DNA of 64,000 bases, taken from the NCBI GenBank assembly GCA_019217005.1, contig JAHBNG010000032.1, forward strand, positions 68,139 to 132,138. Reading direction: 5' to 3'. Under the pieces are notes generated by a model. The model searched no databases and was not told the origin of the DNA. It saw nothing but the letters and a program-made list of their open reading frames with translations. Source of the DNA: Chloroflexi bacterium TSY. GTDB lineage: Bacteria; Chloroflexota; Anaerolineae; Caldilineales; Caldilineaceae. A program made the translations under genes and the position numbers. This document shows positions 16,237 to 25,921 of the stretch, one piece after another (the stretch's first letter is position 1; each line of letters starts with the position of its first letter).

Positions 16237-17578
16237 AACTCCAATTTTCCAGTGTCTCCTTCACGACCGTCACAAATCGATCTGCCGTGGCGCCGTCTAG
16301 CACCCGATGATCAAATGTATAACTTAGATAGCACATCGGGCGAATGACGATGGCATCATCTACGCTTGGGAGCAAGCTATTCGAGTGACTCCGAACAATT
16401 GGGCGTTTGACGATGGCTCCCGTTCCCAGAATACCCGATTGCGGCTGATTGATGATGGGGGTTCCGATCAAACTTCCACCTGTCCCATGATTGGTCAATG
16501 TAAAGGTTCCCCCCTGAAGCTCATCTGGAGATAGCTTGTTGCGGCGTGCCCGGTCAGATAGATCGTTGACGGCCCGCGAGAGACCACTCAGGTTCTTCTC
16601 ATCCGCGTCTCGAATGACCGGAACAACCAACCCTGATTCCAGGGCGACGGCAAGACCAACGTGAATGCGCCGATTGATCAGAATGCCATCATCCTCGAAG
16701 CGTCCGTTGGCTTCCGGTACGGATTGAAGTCCCGCCACAATTGCTGTAACCAGATAGGGCGTAACGGTCAGGCGGAGTCCCTTTGCGGCATACGCTGATT
16801 TATGGATTTCACGATGCTGAACGACCTGAGCCATATCGGCTTCGAAAATGGTCGTGACGTGGGGACTCGTTGCTTTGCTGCGCACCATGTGCGCAGCGAT
16901 TGCGCGCCGCATGGTAGTGAGTGGTTGCAGGTACTCGTTTGATGTCGGGGGCGCGTCTGGTTCCCCTTCTTGAGGCCGCGATTCTTGAGATGCTATCTGT
17001 GTGCTTGGCAATGGAGATGCGACCTGCTGTTCATGTATTTCCAATTCAGGCTGACTTGCGAGTGCGGGAGGTTGCTGGTCCAGAAAGGCTAGGATGTCTT
17101 TCTGGGTTACACGCCCTCCCAATCCACTGCCGGATATCGCCGTCACATCAATGTTGTGCTCTTTTGCAATGCGAGCAACAACTGGACTGATAAAATCACG
17201 TCCACTCGGTTTTGTTTCGTGATCAAGCGCCACAGATCGACGTTCGGTGGTTTCTCTTCTCGTTACGGTTCTCTTTTCTGGCACAGTTAAAGATCGAGAT
17301 TCTGTATTTGGTGTTTCCGCTTCTGGCCCTATAGCTTCTCCAGGCGCACCGATGTAGCCCAATGTTGTCCCTGCTTCAACGGTTACACCTTCCTCAACAA
17401 CGATCTGCAGAAGAACACCACTATCTGGAGCGGGAATTTCTGTATCAATTTTGTCTGTACTAATTTCCAATAGCGGCTCAAGCTTGTCGAGCTGATCACC
17501 TGGTGCTTTCAGCCAACGTGAAATAGTTCCTTCGATGACGCTTTCACCCAGTTGGGGCATTTTGATGGCAGTAGGCAT
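16235..17578 (-). CDS. 2-oxoacid dehydrogenase E2 (dihydrolipoamide acyltransferase)
   Basis: A 447-residue E2 subunit. An N-terminal lipoyl domain (residues 1-75) carries the lipoylation Lys43 in EISTDKIDTEI. A linker rich in Glu, Thr and Arg leads to a peripheral-subunit-binding domain near 120 (FISPVVARIAKEHNIDVTAISGSGLGGRVTQKDI). A second linker leads to the catalytic domain from about 210, with MRRAIAAHMVRSKATSPHVT and the active-site YTFDHRVLDGATADRF near the end. Start is set at 17578 (MPTAIKMPQLGES), since upstream codons come from a dispersed GCGTATTGCGTA repeat. Pyruvate, branched-chain and 2-oxoglutarate versions cannot be told apart here. E1 is not in the window. Confidence 0.9.
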   Translation of the reverse strand: MPTAIKMPQLGESVIEGTISRWLKAPGDQLDKLEPLLEISTDKIDTEIPAPDSGVLLQIVVEEGVTVEAGTTLGYIGAPGEAIGPEAETPNTESRSLTVPEKRTVTRRETTERRSVALDHETKPSGRDFISPVVARIAKEHNIDVTAISGSGLGGRVTQKDILAFLDQQPPALASQPELEIHEQQVASPLPSTQIASQESRPQEGEPDAPPTSNEYLQPLTTMRRAIAAHMVRSKATSPHVTTIFEADMAQVVQHREIHKSAYAAKGLRLTVTPYLVTAIVAGLQSVPEANGRFEDDGILINRRIHVGLAVALESGLVVPVIRDADEKNLSGLSRAVNDLSDRARRNKLSPDELQGGTFTLTNHGTGGSLIGTPIINQPQSGILGTGAIVKRPIVRSHSNSLLPSVDDAIVIRPMCYLSYTFDHRVLDGATADRFVTVVKETLENWS

Positions 17579-17686
17579 AGTTCGTGATGCGTGATGCGTA
17601 TTGCGTAAACCGACACACAATCTTTGTGTATAACAAGAAACGTGGTTCGATCGGCCTGTGATGTATCAGATAGGCCATTAACATTC

Positions 17687-17763
17687 GCTCATCAGACGAA
17701 AGTGTGTAAATCAGTAATTTTTGGCTGTACAAAGTCGGTTCCCACACTTTTCATAGATGAACC
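17687..17763 (-). repeat. About 80-bp palindromic repeat, copy 1 (GCTCATCAGACGAAA family)
   Basis: Begins GCTCATCAGACGAAAGTGTG and ends TTTTCATAGATGAACC. The same ends occur in reverse at 61568-61647. It occupies most of the gap between the E2 gene and the asparaginase gene. The rest of this gap (17579-17680) holds GCGTATTGCGTAA-type repeat bases and nothing else recognisable. Confidence 0.55.
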
Positions 17764-17786
17764 TTAACATTTATGCGAAAATGTCT

Positions 17787-18782
17787 CTACGATTCCAAAC
17801 AACTCCGATCTGTTAGTTCCGGAACCTCCATACCCGCTCTCATATAAAGATACTTTTTGTCTGGTACGGTACTAAAACCGGCGTGCTTCCCTTGTGGAGT
17901 TAAGCTAACAATATTCATGTACTGATTTGGTTCGGCATGAAGATTCATCAGATCGCTTAACGCCTCGAGGCCAGCATCATGGAGCGACAGGCCCATCTTC
18001 ATATAGAGCAACAGGCTGCGTGCCGTCGATGCTCGAATAGCCAACTCCCCCATACCAGTACAAGCGACTGCGCCGTAGCGGTTGTCACAATAATTCCCAG
18101 CCCCGATAATGGGGCTATCCCCAACCCGTCCCGGGTATTTCCAGCCAAGTCCGCTGGTGCTGACAGCCGAAGCTAGGTTTCCATCTCGATCAAGAGCCAA
18201 AAAGTTGACCGTGCCAAGGGTATCATCTTTGCCATGTTGTTCAGGTGAAAACGAGCTGTTTCCTTGCTGGATAGGCTGATCACGCAGATTGAGTGGACGC
18301 GTCAATTGATTGGCATAGTTAATTAATTGATCAATCCGATCGGACTGAAGTCCATAGTCGGCAAAGCGTTTCTGCCAGCGCGCGCGGGCTGTTTCCGTCA
18401 ACTGCACCGATTTTTGTGCACCCACCTCGGCTGCAAAACGTTCCGCCCCGGCTCCAACCAGCAGAACGTGTGGCAATCGTTCCATGACCTGCCGCGCCAA
18501 CGAAATGGGGTTCCCATACTCGCGAACTGCGGCCACAGCTCCTGAGCAGAGCGTCTTTCCATCCATAATGCTCGCATCCAGTTCAACGTCACCGGCCAGA
18601 TTGGGCAAGCCACTATAGCCAACACTATGCTCATCGGGATCATCTTCTACAACGCGACACGCGATTTCCACTACATCGAGCGCACTACCACCTCGTCGTA
18701 AACCCTCTATCGCAGCCAGAATACCCTTGCGCCCATTTTCGCTGGAAACTATAATGGGCACCACAGTTCCATTCCCACTCAT
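17787..18782 (-). CDS. N-terminal nucleophile asparaginase (isoaspartyl peptidase/glycosylasparaginase family)
   Basis: A 331-residue Ntn-hydrolase of the plant-type asparaginase/taspase family. It opens with VVPIIVSSENGRKGILAAIEGLRRGGSALD and DPDEHSVGYSGLPN, as in glycosylasparaginases. The self-cleavage site is HGKDDTLGTV, where Thr188 would become the new N-terminal nucleophile after autoproteolysis. GRVGDSPIIGAGNYCDN and CTGMGELAIRASTAR give the substrate-binding loops. It hydrolyses beta-aspartyl amides, possibly GlcNAc-Asn from glycoproteins given the conserved DELD-like opening. Its start overlaps the upstream gene by 4 bp (ATGA), so translation is coupled. Confidence 0.88.
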   Translation of the reverse strand: MSGNGTVVPIIVSSENGRKGILAAIEGLRRGGSALDVVEIACRVVEDDPDEHSVGYSGLPNLAGDVELDASIMDGKTLCSGAVAAVREYGNPISLARQVMERLPHVLLVGAGAERFAAEVGAQKSVQLTETARARWQKRFADYGLQSDRIDQLINYANQLTRPLNLRDQPIQQGNSSFSPEQHGKDDTLGTVNFLALDRDGNLASAVSTSGLGWKYPGRVGDSPIIGAGNYCDNRYGAVACTGMGELAIRASTARSLLLYMKMGLSLHDAGLEALSDLMNLHAEPNQYMNIVSLTPQGKHAGFSTVPDKKYLYMRAGMEVPELTDRSCLES

Positions 18783-19042
18783 TGCGTCAGATATTCCTCG
18801 ATAATTTTTTCTGCTTGGGTGGCAAGTGGTTCCCAGTCAACATCTGGCAGCTTATTGACCGTAACAAAATCTCGGACCATAAAGATATTGTAAATTGAAC
18901 CAAGCGCAAACAAATTCGCCGCTAAGGGATGTGCTGATGCAGCTTGTGCACTTGGAAAACTCAGCGGTCGATCAAACTGTAGTTCCGGCAAAACGAACTT
19001 CAGGGCATTGGGATTTGGTGTTTGTTGGCGTTGGACGATCAT
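18779..19042 (-). CDS. NifU N-terminal-domain (Nfu_N-like) protein
   Basis: An 87-residue protein made only of the Nfu/NifU N-terminal domain: QQTPNPNALKFVLP at the start, then SAHPLAANLFALGSIYNIFMVRDFVTVNK and a C-terminal helix. This domain occurs in Fe-S cluster scaffold or carrier proteins, normally ahead of a CxxC Nfu domain. Here the CxxC domain is absent, so an accessory role is more likely than cluster binding. It overlaps the asparaginase start by 4 bp. Confidence 0.82.
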   Translation of the reverse strand: MIVQRQQTPNPNALKFVLPELQFDRPLSFPSAQAASAHPLAANLFALGSIYNIFMVRDFVTVNKLPDVDWEPLATQAEKIIEEYLTQ

Positions 19043-19116
19043 ATAGTTGTTAGTATAACAGTCACTCTCTGATCAGCCAAGAGTAAATGGACAATGATGA
19101 ACGACCTCACACTGGT

Positions 19117-20205
19117 TCAGAATGGCAACACCACCCCATATTCCTTCGATAGCGCCACGAAGTCTGCTACGATCGTGTCCGGCAACGGAATCCCGTCTCG
19201 CACGCGCTCCTGTTCTGTCTCATGTTCAATTTCTCCCGCAACGTATATGCGATCCTGGCCAGGCTCTGGTGGAGCGGCATGTATCTCTTGGATCATCGCA
19301 TCCATGCCTCGCTTAAATTCATCCACAGGGCTGAAGAGATCAATCCGAATGGCACCAAAGAAGTGACCATCACCATGCTGTCGATAATGAGTAACCGTTT
19401 CGCCATCGTGTTCCAGACTCACCCCCCAACCACCGGAGAGAACCGAACAGAGCACTTCAACCACCATCGCCAGACCAGTACCTTTGTGGCTACCCATTTC
19501 ACGAGTCCCGCCCAACGGAAAAACAGAGCGAATTTGATGCGGATCCGTGGTGGGATTTCCTTTGGCGTCTATTCCCCAGCCAATTGGAACCGGTTCATTG
19601 GAGTCACGGTGCTTGTAAATGCGATTAAAGGGGACAACCGATGTTGCCATATCAAAAACGTAGGGTGGTTCTCTGTCTGTTGGAAATGAAATCGCGATCG
19701 GATTGGTAGAAAAGAGCGGTCTTGCGCTAAAGGTTGGTGCAACGGCCACCAACTTACCTGTGGCTGAAAAACGACCAGTTAAGCCGATGCCAATCATATC
19801 ATGCTCTAACGCCATCCAAGGATAGTAGCCCGCCGCACCAAAATGGTGCGAATTGCGCATACTGACAAAGCCCATTCCTGACGCTTGGGCCTTTTCCAGT
19901 GCCAAACGCATTCCCCAACATCCTGCGGCCAATCCCAATCCACCATCACCATTCACGCGCGCGGAAATTGGTGTCTCATACTCAATCTGGAACGTTGGGT
20001 TTTTCCGAATTTTCCCATTCTCCAGATACTCAACATAGTGTGATTTCAGATTTTTGAGACCATGCGTATCCACGCCGCGACGACTCGCATAGAGCAATAC
20101 GTCGGCGGCATCACTGGCATGTTCATCCGGAATCCCGACTTTACGAAAGATCGTTTTGACAAATTCGTACGCTGCGTCAGCCTGAACATATGTATAATCA
20201 CTCAT
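19117..20205 (-). CDS. Ldh-family (malate/L-lactate type 2) oxidoreductase
   Basis: A 362-residue NAD(P)-dependent oxidoreductase of the malate/L-sulfolactate/ureidoglycolate dehydrogenase family. Landmarks are SRRGVDTHGLKNLKSHYVEYLENGKI, VNGDGGLGLAAG, FVSMRNSHHFGAAGYYPWMA (the His pair is the catalytic region), FSTNPIAISFPT and LGGTREMGSHKGTGLAMVVEVL. The protein is full length. It overlaps the upstream Gfo/Idh gene by 4 bp (ATGA), so the two dehydrogenases probably act on related sugar-acid or polyol substrates. Confidence 0.9.
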   Translation of the reverse strand: MSDYTYVQADAAYEFVKTIFRKVGIPDEHASDAADVLLYASRRGVDTHGLKNLKSHYVEYLENGKIRKNPTFQIEYETPISARVNGDGGLGLAAGCWGMRLALEKAQASGMGFVSMRNSHHFGAAGYYPWMALEHDMIGIGLTGRFSATGKLVAVAPTFSARPLFSTNPIAISFPTDREPPYVFDMATSVVPFNRIYKHRDSNEPVPIGWGIDAKGNPTTDPHQIRSVFPLGGTREMGSHKGTGLAMVVEVLCSVLSGGWGVSLEHDGETVTHYRQHGDGHFFGAIRIDLFSPVDEFKRGMDAMIQEIHAAPPEPGQDRIYVAGEIEHETEQERVRDGIPLPDTIVADFVALSKEYGVVLPF

Positions 20206-21197
20206 TTGTAATTCGCTCGCTTGTAATATTCCTCGATCATTTCTTCCATCACCCAGGTTGTACGTGCCCCGCTTTCACCCGTACTTGGACATTGACCGCT
20301 GCCATTGAGTTCATCCACAATGGTCTGAATCAATGGTTGATGAACATGCATCGGATGATCAATAGAGAATGTGGTTGTTTCATCAGCTGTTATTAAGGTC
20401 ACTGGATCGTTGTCATAAGTTGAGCATGTGATCTTCCCTTTTTCGCCAACAATGGCAATCTGATCCAAGGCCGCATCTGTCGAAAAGCACCAGGTTCCGA
20501 CCCCATGTACGCCCGATTCAAAGACAAAACTGCCGCTCACCATATCTTCTGCTGCGTAAAGCCCTGCCTGATTGGATGCATAACCCTGAACCGCTTGAAT
20601 TGGCCCCAACAGATAGTCGAGAAAATCAAGCGCATGAGAAGCCAAATCACGGAAATAGCCGCTACCTGCGATCTCCGGTCGTACACGCCAAGGCAACTGA
20701 TCCGATTGATAATCATCTGCGTTGGCAGGTTGATGGAGGGTGATCGAGGCCATTCGGACTGCCCCAATTGCACCCTCATCGACCAATTCCTTCATCTTCA
20801 GAAAACGAGGGAGCCGTCGTCGATAGAAGCCAACCCACAATGGGACACCAGCATCTCGACAAGCATCCTTCATCTCGGTGCATTGCGCAACGCTCATGGC
20901 CATCGGTTTCTCCACATAGACGGGTTTGCCAGCCTGTGCCGCCAACAGCGTATACTCATGGTGTGCATATGGTGGTGTCGCCACATAAATGGCATCCACA
21001 TTGGGATCATCGATCAATTTCTGTCCATCATCGTACCACTTGGGCACGTTATGGCGCTGCGCATAATCGGCAGCTAATTCACCATTCCGCCGCATAACTG
21101 CCACTAATGCGGAGTTGTCAGCCTTCTGAAAGCTAGGCCCACTTTTGACTTCGCAAACATCGCCACAGCCAATAATTTCCCATCGAATCGTTTTCAC
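20202..21197 (-). CDS. Gfo/Idh/MocA-family oxidoreductase
   Basis: A 331-residue sugar or inositol dehydrogenase-like enzyme. The Rossmann start is IRWEIIGCGDVCEVKSGP. DAIYVATPPYAHHEYTLLAAQAGKPVYVEKPMA contains the E-K-P motif with the catalytic Lys. YFRDLASHALDFLDYLLGPIQ provides the H-x-x-D site near residue 180. Start is a GTG at 21197 with AAGGAG five bases upstream. Coupled to the Ldh-type gene by a 4-bp overlap; the pair is likely a small catabolic operon. Confidence 0.88.
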   Translation of the reverse strand: MKTIRWEIIGCGDVCEVKSGPSFQKADNSALVAVMRRNGELAADYAQRHNVPKWYDDGQKLIDDPNVDAIYVATPPYAHHEYTLLAAQAGKPVYVEKPMAMSVAQCTEMKDACRDAGVPLWVGFYRRRLPRFLKMKELVDEGAIGAVRMASITLHQPANADDYQSDQLPWRVRPEIAGSGYFRDLASHALDFLDYLLGPIQAVQGYASNQAGLYAAEDMVSGSFVFESGVHGVGTWCFSTDAALDQIAIVGEKGKITCSTYDNDPVTLITADETTTFSIDHPMHVHQPLIQTIVDELNGSGQCPSTGESGARTTWVMEEMIEEYYKRANYK

Positions 21198-21289
21198 ATT
21201 GACTCCTTCTTCGGTATGATTGTAGAGTTAAGTTTGTTAACATTGGTGAACAGCCAAATTCTAACTAGAGTTGATGATGTGAGGCAAAT

Positions 21290-21802
21290 ATGACCACAAC
21301 AGCCAAAATCGTTTCCCATACGGAAATTATGCGCCAACAGACGAACCGACCGCCAGTCCTGGTCTTGGTCGATGATCCGCAAGTACAGTCAGGTGGTGAT
21401 GTGTGGCGCGGCCCCGTCTCTACTGGTGGCCAGAGCGGTGAAGTAACTTTGGCCGCTTTGACGAGCAGCAACGGCTGGCTCGAAATAACATGGTCCGAAC
21501 CAGCAACGGCGGTTGGTGTTCAGTTTTGGGGTGACCAAAACGATGGTTGGGCATGCATCTTGATCAACAACGTGCAAGTGTGGGAAGGCAACACGGTCGG
21601 TGAAGGCGTCAACTTTGAGACCTACTTGGAGGTGCGCAATCTACCCAACGAGCGTCATACGGTGCGGGTCGAGGCAGTCGGTCGACCTGGTCGGGACGGA
21701 GGGGATGTTCACGTTGCCATAGTGACTTTCGGATGGGGAGAGGTGCCAGGTGAATCGGACGAGGGGAGTACCATCTTCCTGCCTTTTTTTACACGAACGT
21801 AA
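21290..21802 (+). CDS. Hypothetical protein ending in FLPFFTRT
   Basis: A 170-residue protein with no signal peptide. The central part (SGEVTLAALTSSNGWLEITW, GVQFWGDQNDGWACILINNVQVWEGN, HTVRVEAVGRPGRDGGDVHVAIVTFGWGE) looks like a beta-sandwich of the carbohydrate-binding or jelly-roll kind, but I cannot name the family. The last residues, GSTIFLPFFTRT, resemble the YLPLITR tail of the large secreted protein at 2695, here without an obvious export signal. It is transcribed towards the metalloprotease gene. Confidence 0.7.
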   Translation: MTTTAKIVSHTEIMRQQTNRPPVLVLVDDPQVQSGGDVWRGPVSTGGQSGEVTLAALTSSNGWLEITWSEPATAVGVQFWGDQNDGWACILINNVQVWEGNTVGEGVNFETYLEVRNLPNERHTVRVEAVGRPGRDGGDVHVAIVTFGWGEVPGESDEGSTIFLPFFTRT

Positions 21803-21805
21803 ACT

Positions 21806-22534
21806 CTATCGCTGCCTATCTAGCAACCCTTGAGCGATATAGCGGGCCACGACAATCTCTTCCGGAGTTAAGTTCATACCATTTGTGCCGGGATACATCA
21901 ATCGATCCGTGTCGTCTAAGGTATGATGCAACCCTAAAAGATGACCAATTTCATGTGATGTAACACGCTCATCGTGGACTGACGGCTCGTCTGCGACAAA
22001 GAATGTATGCGTTCCCGAAGGTGCAATCCCATTAGGACCACCGATGGCTTGCGCATAGAAGGCATTCAACAGAGATGGTTTCGGAATCGAGAAACTGGTG
22101 CCTGCTGTCTGAAAAAAGAGTCGTAAGCGTCCAGCCGCTATCTCTTGAATAACGGCAATCGGAACTTCGATACGCTCGATCACTTGAACATCGATATGAA
22201 TGTTGGCTTGCGCCCAAATTTGGTTGACATCTGCGAAGATGGTTTCAATGTCGCCAACTGTTCGCTTGCTAGATAATGCGTCCGCTTTGTCATCCAAAAT
22301 ATAGACGGAAATTGGCACGGTAATCAGTTCAAAGCGCTGCTGACTATCTTGTTGCGCAGAAGTTCGCTCACTCAACGAGGTCGGAGCATCGACCAGATTG
22401 AGCTGCAGCGGTACGGCAGATTCGTCGTCAGTCTGAACGTGGACTGTACAACCCGCTGTCGCATTGGTAAGCAAAACGACAAACAGAAGCGCTAGCAAGT
22501 AAATGAAATATCGACCCTGGGTATATGAAATCAT
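21806..22534 (-). CDS. Matrixin-like zinc metalloprotease lipoprotein
   Basis: A 242-residue predicted lipoprotein. The N-terminal hydrophobic stretch YLLALLFVVLLTNATAGC gives a lipobox with the Cys as the lipidation site. The C-terminal half is a metzincin domain: TSHEIGHLLGLHH at residues 193-204 is the H-E-x-x-H-x-x-G-x-x-H zinc site, and RLMYPG ten residues later is the Met-turn. The middle AQANIHIDVQVIERIEV also fits matrixins. It should act outside the cell as an endopeptidase. A GTG at 22552 in the same frame is an alternative start. It converges 3 bp from the gene ending at 21802. Confidence 0.87.
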   Translation of the reverse strand: MISYTQGRYFIYLLALLFVVLLTNATAGCTVHVQTDDESAVPLQLNLVDAPTSLSERTSAQQDSQQRFELITVPISVYILDDKADALSSKRTVGDIETIFADVNQIWAQANIHIDVQVIERIEVPIAVIQEIAAGRLRLFFQTAGTSFSIPKPSLLNAFYAQAIGGPNGIAPSGTHTFFVADEPSVHDERVTSHEIGHLLGLHHTLDDTDRLMYPGTNGMNLTPEEIVVARYIAQGLLDRQR

Positions 22535-22653
22535 ACGAAGAGCATAATGCACCCTGCCATTTTGCTCTGTAAGAAATTAGACATACACGAACTTAGACAT
22601 TATTTAGCGATAATTTCGATGACGGTATATCGAACCAGAGACAGGAGTCACAA

Positions 22654-23415
22654 ATGAAAACGAATTCTATCCCCATCTCAGAAGTTATGATTCGCGCCAT
22701 CGAGGTCTTTGTCCAAGGCTTTACCTTTACGCGCAGCTTTACCCATCCTTATCTGGCAGAAAAGGTCGGGCCGGTTTGGGTGATGCGCGACGCCCCACGC
22801 AAGCGAGGCAATTACCGTACCGAAGAATGGGTTGCATATGGAGTCGCGCCAAGCGAGATTGACCGGGTTGCACGGGCCCAAACGCGAGGACGCTATACGA
22901 TCTGTGCATTCTGCTATAAGGATGAATCAGATGAGCCGCTGCGTGCTGAGTTCAAGGAACTCGGATATCGTCTAAATGCAACCGAACCATTGATGATCCA
23001 TTCGCTCACGCAGATTCCCTCATTTGAAGCGCCAGCCATCATCAGACGAGTGACTACTCAAGAGCTAGCAGATCGCGTCAACAAAGCGGCTCGATCACGC
23101 CAGATCCTACCAGAACATTTACAGAACGACGCACCCCTTCGAGAATACACTGCGCTCATTGATGAGGAAGTCGTAGGCTGGGTGGGCAGCATCATGGCGG
23201 GGAATGACACCTGGTGTTCCAACATGTACGTAAAAACCGAATTTCGTCGCCGTGGGATTGCGCGTGCAATGCTGAGTCAGATGTTACACGATGACAGGAA
23301 TGCTGGTGCGGAACAGGCCGTTCTTTTGGCCAGCCATACCGGTGCGAAACTCTACCCCGTCGTCGGGTACGAGCAGATCGGGACATTGTTGATCTATACG
23401 CCGAAGAGAGAATAA
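22654..23415 (+). CDS. GNAT-family N-acetyltransferase
   Basis: A 253-residue protein with a C-terminal GNAT fold. TALIDEEVVGWVGSIMAGNDTWCSNMYVKTEFRRRGIARAMLSQML contains the acetyl-CoA-binding R-R-x-G-I-A-R loop (about residue 204), followed by AVLLASHTGAKLYPVVGYEQIGTLLIY, the usual final strand. The N-terminal 120 residues form a second degenerate GNAT-like half. The acceptor is unknown. An AGGAG ribosome site precedes the ATG. Confidence 0.85.
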   Translation: MKTNSIPISEVMIRAIEVFVQGFTFTRSFTHPYLAEKVGPVWVMRDAPRKRGNYRTEEWVAYGVAPSEIDRVARAQTRGRYTICAFCYKDESDEPLRAEFKELGYRLNATEPLMIHSLTQIPSFEAPAIIRRVTTQELADRVNKAARSRQILPEHLQNDAPLREYTALIDEEVVGWVGSIMAGNDTWCSNMYVKTEFRRRGIARAMLSQMLHDDRNAGAEQAVLLASHTGAKLYPVVGYEQIGTLLIYTPKRE

Positions 23416-24595
23416 TGATCAAGGTCAAGGAATTACAGCAAGCTATTCATTTCTGGTTTCAGATCCCATCGATATTGTTCCCCTGGCTCTGTATTCTTGG
23501 CCCATGCTGACAATATGGCGTTGTCAGTGCGCTTGGCCGTCAGAATCTCGGCGATTGCCTCAGGATCCCAGTCAGCCAGTATCCTTTTGCGCAATGTCTC
23601 CAATAACTCCTGACAATCTGAGCCACCTGCTCGGTTGGTCAGCTCACCCGGATCCTCCGCCAAATTAAAGAGTTGAGGTGGTGCACCATGATCATAGATC
23701 AGCTTCCACTCATTGTACCGCACCATACGCTGATAACAGGTCGCAAGTTGCCTGGACTCTGTCGGTGTTGGGCTACCGGGTGTATATTGATCAGCACAAT
23801 ACTCAGAGAAGGCGATATCCACCCAATCGGGCGTTGGGCGCTCATCCGATATTAAGCCCAGAAAGCTGCGCCCTGCTGCGTTGGTCAACGGGGGTGCATC
23901 GAGTGCATCAACCATGGTCGCCGCCACATCTAATGCACTCACCACGTTGCTGATCCGTTGTCCACTCCGCACTACGCCTGGCCAGGAAACGATCAACGGG
24001 ACGCGCACCGATTCTTCGTAAAAGACGTGCTTCCACCAAAGACCGTGCTCGCCCACCATATCACCATGATCCGAGGTGTAGACAATCATGGTATTGTCGG
24101 CCAGGCCATTGGCTTCAAGCGCCTCCAGAATCTGCCCCACCATCATATCAACGGCATGGACCAATCCCCAGTAGGCCGCCCGGGCCCGCAACACCATTTC
24201 ATCCGGTGTGGCTTCTTCCAGTCCGGTAAATGTACGCCAAGCACGCATGTAGGGATGTGTGGTTTCCGCAAACGGCGTCTGTTTCTTAGGCATCCCAATC
24301 CGTTCCCGATAATAATCATACTCTGCTTTGCGGGCCACAAATGGCGCGTGGGGCAACATAAAGCCAACGGTGATGCTAAAGGGGTCGATCTCACCATAGG
24401 TTCGCTTTTGCACACCCAGCTGGTTCAGCAGATCGACCGTGGCCGCAGTCACATACTCATCGTGTACTTGGTAGCTGCTTTGGCCCGCACCGGACTTGAT
24501 CAAGCTCATGCGGTCAGGGCCTGCGGTGCCGTCGAGAATCCCTCGATCCACTGGTGGACCACCACCGATATAGTTGGGACTGTGGTCGCCGACTA

Positions 24596-25921
24596 GTACA
24601 GAAAGGCATAAATGATTACATAGATAATTGCAGGAGTTATGTAAACTGGAGGCATCGATAATATCCCAAAGAAGGAGAAAAAGAGATGCCAGGTCCAGAA
24701 GCCGAAAAAATCGAACTAAGCCCAAAAGCGAAAGAAGGTCTAGAGCAGTTAGTCAAGGGGCACACAACGGGCCAACAGATGGTCAAGCGAGCGCAGATAA
24801 TTTTGTACGCAGCTGCGGGTAAAGATTCTGGGACAATTAGCCTAGAAGTGGGCGTGTCTCGCAAAACGGTCTTCAACTGGAAAAAAGAGATGGCTAGCTC
24901 TAGAAGCGATACCGCTGGAAGAACTCACAGCGCAAGAGAGGTTGGAAGACCTGCCACGTCCTGGGGCACCGTCCGTAATCACGGCAGACCAAAGATGCCA
25001 ACTGGAAGCCTTGGCCTGTGAATCGCCAGAGAAGTGCGGGCGTCCCATCAGCGAATGGACAGGGCGAGAAATCGCCGACGAACTGGTCAAGCGAAATATA
25101 GTAGAAAGTATCTCACCCAGACATGCGGCGAGGCTTTTAAAAAAGATGCATCAATTCGGCCCCATATGAGTCGCTACTGGCAAAACACGCCCAAGGATGA
25201 ACTCTTTGAGGTGAAGAGCCAAACCATCAATGACCTCTATGCCCGTGCTTCTGAACTGGCGAAGAAGGGTGAACTCGTTGTTTCCAACGATGAAAAGACA
25301 GGGGGTTCAAGCCCTCGAAAGGAAATATCCCGATCGTCCAACTGTCCCTGGCAAAGACCGTCTCATTGAGCATGAGTATATCCGTCATGGCACCTTAGCC
25401 TTCATCCTGACATTCAATGTTGCCTTGGGTGGCATTCTCTGGGTCACTGCTGAACCCACCCGCACCGAGCACGATTATGTTGCACATATTCGCCAGATGG
25501 TTGAGGCACACCCTCACATCAAACGTTGGCATATCGTGGTTGATAATCTCAACATCCATTGCTCCGAATCTCTTGTTCGCTACGTGGCCGCTGAGTCGGA
25601 CATCACCTGTGATCTTGGTGTAAAAGGCAAATCTGGCATCCTCGAATCCATGAAGACTCGTGCCGAATTCTTGTCCCATCAAGAACATCGCATTGTCTTC
25701 TACTATACGCCTAAACATGCTTCCTGGATGAATCAGATTGAAATCTGGATTAGCATTTTGGTCCGTAAACTATTGCGCAAAGGTTCTTTTCTTTCTCTTG
25801 ATGACTTACGCAACAAAGTTTTCGCTTTCATTGACTACTACAACCAAACTATGGCTAAACCTTTCCAGTGGACCTACAAGGGCAAGGCTCTATCTGCGTA
25901 ATCATTTATGCCTCTTTGTAC
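24596..25921 (+). mobile_element. IS630-family insertion sequence (1326 bp) in the sulfatase
   Basis: Inverted ends begin GTACAGAAAGGCATAAATG (left) and, reading in from the right, GTACAAAGAGGCATAAATG, 17 of 19 identical, and the match continues to about 24 bp. The element is flanked by TA on both sides (24594-24595 and 25922-25923) inside an original CTAG, the typical IS630/Tc1 target duplication. It carries one transposase pseudogene on the opposite strand to the host gene. Confidence 0.9.
24686..25901 (+). pseudogene. IS630 transposase, frameshifted three times
   Basis: The start has an AAGGAG-rich ribosome site. Residues from KIELSPKAKEGLEQLVKGHT to TISLEVGVSRKTVFNWKK form the N-terminal HTH. 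Frames change near 24900, near 25145 at an A6 run and near 25303 at a G5 run. The DDE domain keeps [19 protein letters not shown] and [19 protein letters not shown], the canonical DD34E arrangement. The protein as encoded cannot be made in one piece, so this copy is probably immobile by itself. Confidence 0.85.

Noticed and set aside
16235..17620. Longer E2 start at 17620 (MCVGLRNTHHASRT)
   Set aside because: The extra residues are encoded by the dispersed GCGTATTGCGTA repeat; the lipoyl domain starts directly at MPTAIKMPQLGES.
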